64,000 bases of DNA from Caballeronia telluris (GTDB lineage: Bacteria; Pseudomonadota; Gammaproteobacteria; Burkholderiales; Burkholderiaceae): positions 62,001-126,000 of the forward strand of contig NZ_FCNZ02000004.1 in NCBI RefSeq assembly GCF_001544495.1. The letters are read 5' to 3'. Positions 58,908-64,000 of the stretch are shown here, piece by piece. The notes under the pieces are model-generated. The model was not told the DNA's origin, did not search any database, and saw only the letters and a list, made by a program, of their open reading frames with translations. Within the stretch, counting starts at the first letter, position 1. The number at the start of each line of letters is the position of its first letter. The position numbers were made by a program, and so were the translations under genes.

Positions 58908-60158
58908 CTAGCGCGATCCCGAAGCGCGCCGGGTCGGCGGCGGCGTCTGCACAACGGGCGCAGCCGCTTCGAGGATGTCCGCTCGCACGCGATTGCGCGG
59001 CGGATAGATGCGCTCGCAGTTGATCGTCTGCTTGGTTTTCTTCGCCGCCGCACCTTCGGTCACGAGTTGCCGGTCCCAGCCTTCCGTATAGACGGCGCCC
59101 CACGGACCGAGGTCGAGAATGGTCGTGTACCAGTCGATGGAAAGCGGCAGCATTGGCAGGCCGAACAGATCGCAGACGACGTTGTGTCCGGCAAAACGCC
59201 CCATCGGCCGGCTGTGCTGGCACGACATCACCGATGCCCGCACGCCATCGACCAGAAGTCGCGCGCAGTCGCCGGCGGCGAACGCGTCGAGCACGCCTTC
59301 GACGCGCAGGAACGAATCGACGGGAACGCGGCCCAGCGCGTCGAGCGTCACGGGAAACTGCGCCGCGAGCGGGCTCGCGCGCATGCCGCCGCACCACGCG
59401 ACCGTGGACGCCTCGATGCGCGTGCCGTCGGTCAACTCGACGCTCTCGCCGTCGAGCGCCTTCAATGACACGCCCGACAGCAGTTCGACGCCGAGCGTCG
59501 TCAGCGCTCGCTCGATGACGCGCTGCGCGCCGCCCATCGCCTGCGCGATTTTGGCGGTGCGGTCCGCGAGCACGACGCGGATTGCGTGCCGGTCGGCCTC
59601 GGGCACGATGCTTTGCAGGCGCGAGGGCAACTCGGCGGCAAGTTCGACGCCCGTCAGTCCCGCACCGACCACGACGGCCGCATAGCGCCCCGGCGACGCA
59701 CCGCGCGCACCGAGCGAGTGCAGATGATCCTGAAGCCGGCACGCGCCCGCGTAGGAATCGACGTCGAACGCGTATTGCGCGAGGCCGGGAATATCGGGAT
59801 GAACCAGCCTGCTGCCCGCGGCGAGCACGACGCGGTCATACGGAATCTGCTGCGCGGGCTTCGAGTCATCGAGGACGTCCGGTAGCACCGAAACGCACTG
59901 ATTCGCCACGTCGATTGTCGACACCGTTCCTTCGATCAGACGCACGCCGATCGGGTCGAGAACATCGGTCAGCGGGACGAGTGTCGCCGCGAGATCGGAC
60001 TCGTAGTTGCGCACGCGGATGCTGTGAAAAGGCGCGCCGTTGACGACCGCTACCTCGACCTCGTCCGCTGTAACCGACAGTTCGTCGAGCTTGCGAGCCG
60101 CGCCAATGGCGCCCCACAGCCCGGCGAAACCCGCCCCGATCACCACGATTCGCTTCAT
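58908..60158 (-). CDS. NAD(P)/FAD-dependent oxidoreductase (NDH-2-like)
   Basis: This flavoprotein (416 aa) has the N-terminal FAD motif IVVIGAGFAGLWGAIGAARK and a second dinucleotide motif AAVVVGAGLTGVELAAELPSRL at about residues 165-186. DTAG-like FAD contacts appear as FAAGDCARLL. The pattern fits type II NADH dehydrogenases and ferredoxin reductases of the pyridine nucleotide-disulfide family, lacking the redox disulfide. No C-terminal membrane helix is evident. It is monocistronic, with about 170 empty bases before the DUF3182 gene and 105 after the epoxide hydrolase gene. Confidence 0.88.
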   Translation of the reverse strand: MKRIVVIGAGFAGLWGAIGAARKLDELSVTADEVEVAVVNGAPFHSIRVRNYESDLAATLVPLTDVLDPIGVRLIEGTVSTIDVANQCVSVLPDVLDDSKPAQQIPYDRVVLAAGSRLVHPDIPGLAQYAFDVDSYAGACRLQDHLHSLGARGASPGRYAAVVVGAGLTGVELAAELPSRLQSIVPEADRHAIRVVLADRTAKIAQAMGGAQRVIERALTTLGVELLSGVSLKALDGESVELTDGTRIEASTVAWCGGMRASPLAAQFPVTLDALGRVPVDSFLRVEGVLDAFAAGDCARLLVDGVRASVMSCQHSRPMGRFAGHNVVCDLFGLPMLPLSIDWYTTILDLGPWGAVYTEGWDRQLVTEGAAAKKTKQTINCERIYPPRNRVRADILEAAAPVVQTPPPTRRASGSR

Positions 60159-60263
60159 GAGCCTCTCCCGTCAGGCGATGCGCAGCAACGGAGAACCGGC
60201 CGCCCGGCGCGGCCGGACGCTGCACGTAGCCTACTCGCCGCGCCGGCCGATGAAAAGGCGCGC

Positions 60264-61421
60264 CTAACGCAACGTCCCGAAGAACGCGCGCACTTCCGAG
60301 GCGAGCAAGTCCGGCTGTTCGAGCGCCGCGAAGTGGCCGCCTTTGGGCATGACGCTCCAGCGGCGCAGATCGGTGAACACGCGCTCGGCGGCCGAGCGCG
60401 GCGGCCTCAGGATTTCGCACGGAAATTCGGCATAGCCCGTCGGCACGCCGATGGTATCGCCCGGTGGCAGCGTCACGGCACCGTGCGTGCGTCCGTAGTA
60501 CGGCCAGAACGACGCATTGATCGATCCGGTGAACCAGTAGAGCGCGATGTCGGCGAGCATCTTGTCGCGGCTGATCGCCCGCTCGACGTAGCCGCCGCAG
60601 TCCGACCACGCCCTGAATTTCTCGACGACCCACGCAGCAAGCCCCGCCGGCGAATCCGTGAGCCCGAACGCGAGCGATTGCGGCCGCGTTCCCTGAATCG
60701 ACGAATACGCGCTTCCGTCGAAGGTCCAGTGGGCGAGCTGGTCGAGATAGCGCTTCTCCTCGGCGGTGGGGTCCGCATACGCCGCCGGATTGCGGCTCGC
60801 CGCCGACAGGTAATTGAGGTGCACGCCGATCATCGCATCCGGATGCACGTAACCGAGCCGGCTCGCGATGGCCGAGCCCCAGTCGCCGCCCTGCGCGCCG
60901 AAGCGCTCGTAGCCGAGGACGTCGTGCATCAGGTCGAACAGGCACTCGGTCATCGCGGGGATGTCGAAACGCGGCTGGTTCGGACGAAACGACAGGCCGT
61001 AACCCGGCAGCGACGGCACGACCAGCGTGAACGCATCGCGCGGATCGCCGCCGAAACGGGCGGGATCGGTGAGACGCGGGATGAGCTCGATGAACTCGAA
61101 CACCGAACCCGGCCAGCCATGCAGCAGCATGAGCGGCATCGGCGCGGGACCGTTGCCCGGCACGTGCAGGTAATGCACGTCGATGCCGTGCAGGGCCACC
61201 TTGTATTGCGGGAATGCGTTGAGCGCCGCTTCCTGCGCGCGCCAGTCGAAACCCTCCCGCCAGTAATCGACGAGATCCGCGAGATAGGCGACGTCGGTGC
61301 CCGCCTGCCACGGCTCGCCGGGCGCCTGATCGGGGAAGCGCGTGCGGGCGAGACGCGCGCGCAGGTCGTCGATGTCTTCCTCGGGGACATGGAGGGAAAA
61401 CGGAACCGGCTTCTCTTTCAT
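60264..61421 (-). CDS. epoxide hydrolase
   Basis: This alpha/beta-fold epoxide hydrolase (385 aa) is of the microsomal type. The N-terminal EHN-type domain has FSLHVPEEDIDDLRARLARTRFP, followed by the oxyanion motif LLHGWPGSVFEF. The nucleophile Asp is in GAQGGDWGSAIASRLG and the catalytic His in PKGGHFAALEQPDLL. It opens epoxides to diols; the substrate is unknown. It is divergent from the ArsR/SRPBCC genes with 156 bp between. The palindromic operator there may control both directions. Confidence 0.92.
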   Translation of the reverse strand: MKEKPVPFSLHVPEEDIDDLRARLARTRFPDQAPGEPWQAGTDVAYLADLVDYWREGFDWRAQEAALNAFPQYKVALHGIDVHYLHVPGNGPAPMPLMLLHGWPGSVFEFIELIPRLTDPARFGGDPRDAFTLVVPSLPGYGLSFRPNQPRFDIPAMTECLFDLMHDVLGYERFGAQGGDWGSAIASRLGYVHPDAMIGVHLNYLSAASRNPAAYADPTAEEKRYLDQLAHWTFDGSAYSSIQGTRPQSLAFGLTDSPAGLAAWVVEKFRAWSDCGGYVERAISRDKMLADIALYWFTGSINASFWPYYGRTHGAVTLPPGDTIGVPTGYAEFPCEILRPPRSAAERVFTDLRRWSVMPKGGHFAALEQPDLLASEVRAFFGTLR

Positions 61422-61515
61422 GGTGTGATCCGCCTTGTCGATCGCGTGCCGGCCCGATGCCAGCCGTCAAGCAAGCACGTTACCAGCAGGCGCGCTCGCT
61501 GACGAACGATGAAAA

Positions 61516-61532
61516 CTCACAGCAGTTGTGAG
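61516..61532. promoter_or_regulatory. inverted repeat in the epoxide hydrolase/ArsR intergenic region
   Basis: CTCACA-GCAGT-TGTGAG is a perfect six-base inverted repeat about 10 bases upstream of the arsR-type -35 element. It may be an additional regulator site or part of the promoter of the divergent epoxide hydrolase gene. Confidence 0.4.
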
Positions 61533-61542
61533 TAAAACTCGC

Positions 61543-61570
61543 TTGACATGCAACCGGATGGTTGCATAAT
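61543..61570 (+). promoter_or_regulatory. ArsR-type promoter with operator palindrome in the spacer
   Basis: A consensus -35 TTGACA (61543-61548) and a -10 CATAAT (61565-61570) are separated by 16 bases. The perfect palindrome TGCAACC-GGAT-GGTTGCA (61549-61566) fills that spacer. Binding there would block RNA polymerase directly, as in ArsR-type autoregulation. The expected transcription start coincides with the ATG at 61578. Confidence 0.8.
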
Positions 61571-61577
61571 CGGGTTC

Positions 61578-61901
61578 ATGGACGACGACGCGGTATTTCG
61601 TGCTCTGGCGGATGCGAACCGCCGGCTTCTGCTCGACAGGCTGCACGCGAAAAATGGTCAGACGCTCGGCGAACTGTGCGTGGGGCTCGACATCACGCGC
61701 CAGGCGGTCGCGAAGCACCTCGCCATTCTCGAAGACGCGAACCTCGTCTCATGGAAGCGCCGCGGCCGCGAGAAGCTGCATTTCATCAATCCGGTTCCTA
61801 TCAACGAGATCGCGGAACGCTGGATCGGCAAGTTCGAGCAACCGCGGCTCGCCGCCCTGTCCGATCTCAAGAAGTCCCTTGAAGGAGACGAGCATGACTG
61901 A
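61578..61901 (+). CDS. ArsR-family regulator
   Basis: This small winged-helix repressor (107 aa) has FRALADANRRLLLDRLHAKNG and the recognition helix region LDITRQAVAKHLAILEDANLV, then WKRRGREKLHF. It has no metal-binding Cys pair, so it belongs to the non-metal ArsR group that is paired with SRPBCC proteins. An upstream in-frame ATG at 61548 lies inside the promoter; the ATG at 61578 is chosen and may be read from a leaderless message. It overlaps the SRPBCC gene by eight bases. Confidence 0.88.
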   Translation: MDDDAVFRALADANRRLLLDRLHAKNGQTLGELCVGLDITRQAVAKHLAILEDANLVSWKRRGREKLHFINPVPINEIAERWIGKFEQPRLAALSDLKKSLEGDEHD

Positions 61902-62355
61902 CGCAGGTTCCACTCAATTCGTTTATGTCACCTTCATCCGCACCACGCCCGAGCGGCTCTGGTCCGCGCTGACGAGCACCGAATTCACGAAGCAGTACTG
62001 GTTCGGCATGCATCAGGAAACCGACTGGAAAGCAGGCTCGCCGTGGCGGCTGATGTTCCCGGACGGACGCGTCGCCGATTCCGGCGAAGTGGTCGAGAGC
62101 GATCCGCCCCGGCGCCTCGTGCTCAAATGGCGCAACGAGTTCAGGGAAGAACTGAAAGAGGAAGGCTATTCGCATTGCCGCTTCGAGATCGAACCGGTCG
62201 AGCGCGCCACCAAGCTGACCGTCACGCATTCGATCGCCCGGAAGGAGTCGAAGTTCATCGGCGCGGTGTCGGGCGGATGGCCGCGTATCCTGTCCAACCT
62301 CAAGTCCCTGCTCGAAACGGGCGAACTCGTTTTTTCCCCCACCCCATCCACCTGA
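61894..62355 (+). CDS. SRPBCC (AHSA1-like) family protein
   Basis: This small protein (153 aa) has the Bet v1-like START fold of the AHSA1 group: VYVTFIRTTPERLWSALTST, then YWFGMHQETDWKAGSPW, LKWRNEF and a C-terminal helix with GGWPRILSNLKSLLETG. The ligand is unknown; these proteins are hydrophobic-pocket binders. It is translationally coupled to the ArsR regulator (GGAG seven bases before the ATG, eight-base overlap), a common gene pair. A longer frame starting in the regulator gene is a shadow. Confidence 0.88.
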   Translation: MTDAGSTQFVYVTFIRTTPERLWSALTSTEFTKQYWFGMHQETDWKAGSPWRLMFPDGRVADSGEVVESDPPRRLVLKWRNEFREELKEEGYSHCRFEIEPVERATKLTVTHSIARKESKFIGAVSGGWPRILSNLKSLLETGELVFSPTPST

Positions 62356-62370
62356 CCGGGAGGAAACCGC

Positions 62371-62904
62371 ATGAGCATCGACGTGCGTGTCAATCAAGCA
62401 ACCCGCTATCCGTCGCAAGGCCTTCCGCCAACGCGCGACCAGATCGTGCGGCATCTGCGGCATGCAAGCGCCGTCGCCGAGCGCGCAACGCTGATGGGTC
62501 ATCATCCGTTCGGCGCGATCCTGGTCGGCCCCGATCAGGATCGCGTGCTGATGGAGCAAGGCAACGTCGATACGGTCAATCACGCCGAGTCGGTGCTGGC
62601 GCGCGTCGCGGCGCTGAACTTCACGCCCGAGTATCTGTGGGGCTGCACGCTGTACACGACGGTCGAGCCGTGCTGCATGTGCGCGGGCACGGCGTACTGG
62701 GCGAATATCGGCCGCGTGGTGTTCGGCATGACCGAGGAACGGCTGCTCGAAGCCACCGGCGATCATTCCGAAAATCCGACGATGAGCGTGGCATCGCGCT
62801 ACGTCTACGACCATTGCCAGAAGGCCGTGGATCTGATCGGCCCGGTGGCGGAGGTCGAAGAGGAAGTGCTGCGCGTGCAGCGCGCGTTCTGGTCGAAACG
62901 CTGA
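62371..62904 (+). CDS. nucleoside/guanine deaminase-like zinc enzyme
   Basis: This cytidine/deoxycytidylate deaminase-superfamily enzyme (177 aa) has the zinc His and catalytic Glu in VNHAESVLARVA and the Cys ligands in TVEPCCMCAGTAYWANI. The HPFGAILVGPDQDRVLMEQGN segment and the C-terminal helices resemble bacterial guanine deaminase and the TadA-like branch. The length is normal. It follows the SRPBCC gene by 15 bases with AGGAG before the ATG, so it may share the ArsR-controlled message. Its substrate is a purine or related amino-heterocycle by inference. Confidence 0.87.
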   Translation: MSIDVRVNQATRYPSQGLPPTRDQIVRHLRHASAVAERATLMGHHPFGAILVGPDQDRVLMEQGNVDTVNHAESVLARVAALNFTPEYLWGCTLYTTVEPCCMCAGTAYWANIGRVVFGMTEERLLEATGDHSENPTMSVASRYVYDHCQKAVDLIGPVAEVEEEVLRVQRAFWSKR

Positions 62905-62908
62905 CGCG

Positions 62909-64000
62909 CTAGATCAGCTTGCCGGGGTTCAGGATGCCGTTCGGGTCGAGCGCGCGTTTGATCGCGGTCATCGCCGCGATCTCCTCGGGCGAACGCGAGA
63001 GCGGCAGGAACTCGCGCTTGAGCAACCCGATGCCATGCTCCGCCGAGACCGATCCGCGATACGGCACGACCCTGTCGTAGACGAACGCGTAGACCTCGTG
63101 ATGCGACACGCCCGGCACCGAATGTCCGTCCACGGTCACGTGCAGGTTCGAATCGCCGATATGGCCGAAGTAGTACGAGCGGTTCGACGGCCAGAGCGCA
63201 TCGAGCGCGGCGCGGCATTCGTCGACGAAGTGGCCGATCGAGCCGATCGGCAAGCTGACGTCGAAATTGATCGGATCGAGCCGCGCGGGAAATTCCGCCG
63301 TGCACTCGCGGATTTGCCAAAGCGCGCGTGCATCCGCCACCGATTGCGCGACGATCGCATCGCGCACCGCGCCGGCGTCGAAGGCGTCGGCGAGCGCGGC
63401 GGCGAAGCGCTCGCCGTCGTCGTCGGCATCGAAGCCCGCATGTTCGATCAGCGCGTAAAGCGGATGCGGCGCGGCAAACGGCGAGCGCGCGGAGGATGTG
63501 AGGGAAACGCCGAAGTCGAAGAAGTCCGGCCACATGATTTCGAACGCGCCGATATCGTTGCCGAAGCGTGCCGAGAGCGTACGCAATAGCGCCACGACCT
63601 GATCGTAGCCATCGAGCGCAACGAGCGCCGTGTGACGCCCCGCGCGCGGCGGATGCAGCCGCAACACCGCGCGCGTGATGACGCCGAGCGTGCCTTCCGA
63701 GCCGACGAAAAGCTGCTTCAGGTCATAGCCCGTGTTGTTCTTGATCATCTTGTTCATGGAACTCAGCACGGCGCCGTTCGCGAGCACCGCTTCGAGGCCG
63801 AGCACCTGTTCGCGCGCGGTGCCCGACTGGATCACGCGATTGCCGCCCGCGTTGGTCGCGAGATTGCCGCCGATCTGACACGAGCCGCGCGCGCCGAGAT
63901 CCAGCCCGAGTTCGAAGCCCGCCGCCGCCGCCGCTTCCTGCGCGGTCTGCAAGGTGGTGCCGGCGAGCACGGTCATCGTGGCCGATGCCGCGTCGATTTC
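62909..64000 (-). CDS. FAD-linked oxidase, GlcD/D-lactate dehydrogenase family (5' truncated by window edge)
   Basis: This is the C-terminal 360 or so residues of a FAD_binding_4/FAD-oxidase_C enzyme; the frame is open to the right edge, so the true start is outside. Visible elements are GARGSCQIGGNLATNAGGNRV and MIKNNTGYDLKQLFVGSEGTLGVIT in the FAD domain. The metal/substrate histidines in YFGHIGDSNLHV, SAEHGIGLLKREFL, and the end DPNGILNPGKLI follow. It oxidises a 2-hydroxy acid such as D-lactate or D-2-hydroxyglutarate. It converges on the deaminase gene with four bases between the stops. Confidence 0.92.
   Translation of the reverse strand, partial: EIDAASATMTVLAGTTLQTAQEAAAAAGFELGLDLGARGSCQIGGNLATNAGGNRVIQSGTAREQVLGLEAVLANGAVLSSMNKMIKNNTGYDLKQLFVGSEGTLGVITRAVLRLHPPRAGRHTALVALDGYDQVVALLRTLSARFGNDIGAFEIMWPDFFDFGVSLTSSARSPFAAPHPLYALIEHAGFDADDDGERFAAALADAFDAGAVRDAIVAQSVADARALWQIRECTAEFPARLDPINFDVSLPIGSIGHFVDECRAALDALWPSNRSYYFGHIGDSNLHVTVDGHSVPGVSHHEVYAFVYDRVVPYRGSVSAEHGIGLLKREFLPLSRSPEEIAAMTAIKRALDPNGILNPGKLI

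Noticed and set aside
1..64000. CRISPR arrays, tRNA or rRNA genes, insertion sequences, prophage
   Set aside because: No regularly spaced direct repeats, cloverleaf sequences, transposase or integrase motifs were seen on either strand.

Overview
The window is a high-GC, densely coded stretch of a beta-proteobacterial chromosome or secondary replicon, most likely Burkholderiaceae of the Caballeronia/Paraburkholderia/Burkholderia group. The evidence is the codon bias towards G/C in third positions, Burkholderiaceae-type families (DUF3331, DUF3182, 499-residue GlcD with glcDEF order) and the abundance of LysR, GntR and AraC regulators with periplasmic ABC uptake systems. I see no rRNA, tRNA, CRISPR array, phage or insertion sequence. 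Both edges cut genes: a permease at the left end and a FAD-linked oxidase at the right end.

Layout. (a) 1-2.5 kb: the end of a polyamine-type ABC transporter operon (two permeases, one ATPase). (b) 2.7-8.3 kb: a DUF3331 gene, a multi-PAS histidine kinase translationally coupled to a FixJ-type response regulator, a lone receiver protein and an aldo/keto reductase. (c) 8.6-14.8 kb: the glycolate oxidase operon glcDEF with a divergent GntR/FadR-type regulator, two identical TGGTATTACCA operators and a downstream MFS symporter. (d) 14.9-22.2 kb: stand-alone genes: CBS pair, zinc ribbon, NhaR-type LysR, Tat-exported clan GH-A glycoside hydrolase behind a 510-bp AT-rich leader, a formaldehyde-activating-enzyme-like protein, a SLATT-type 2TM protein, DNA polymerase IV and a histone-deacetylase-like hydrolase.

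(e) 22.3-54.4 kb is a large catabolic block for nitrogenous compounds. Module 1 (22.3-32.7 kb, plus strand) has a polyamine-type ABC transporter, GMC oxidase, HAD protein, DAO-family oxidase and aldehyde dehydrogenase. A LysR gene sits inside it, and two near-identical operator/promoter units mark its two transcription units. Module 2 (45.1-32.8 kb, minus strand) has an aldehyde dehydrogenase, HAD protein, DAO oxidase, peptide/opine-type ABC transporter, a three-subunit HcnABC-like oxidase and an HTH-only AraC protein. Downstream are an acetyltransferase, a GhrA-like reductase, a class III aminotransferase with an Lrp regulator, and a LysR-divergent operon (tartrate/D-malate dehydrogenase, succinate-semialdehyde dehydrogenase, deacylase, cupin). 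The common logic is import of an amine or amino-acid derivative, flavin oxidation or transamination to an aldehyde, and NAD oxidation to an acid. The actual substrates cannot be read from sequence.

(f) 54.4-64 kb: a Fur-boxed TonB siderophore receptor with an alpha/beta hydrolase and a DUF3182 protein, an NDH-2-like flavoprotein, an epoxide hydrolase, an ArsR/SRPBCC pair whose promoter spacer is a perfect palindrome, a nucleoside deaminase and a truncated FAD-linked oxidase.

The strongest candidates for follow-up are the duplicated LysR operator-promoter, the twin GlcC operators, the two parallel HAD+DAO+ALDH+ABC modules with an HcnABC-like trio, the Fae-like protein that appears to lack the catalytic histidine, and a long inverted repeat at 47167-47283.
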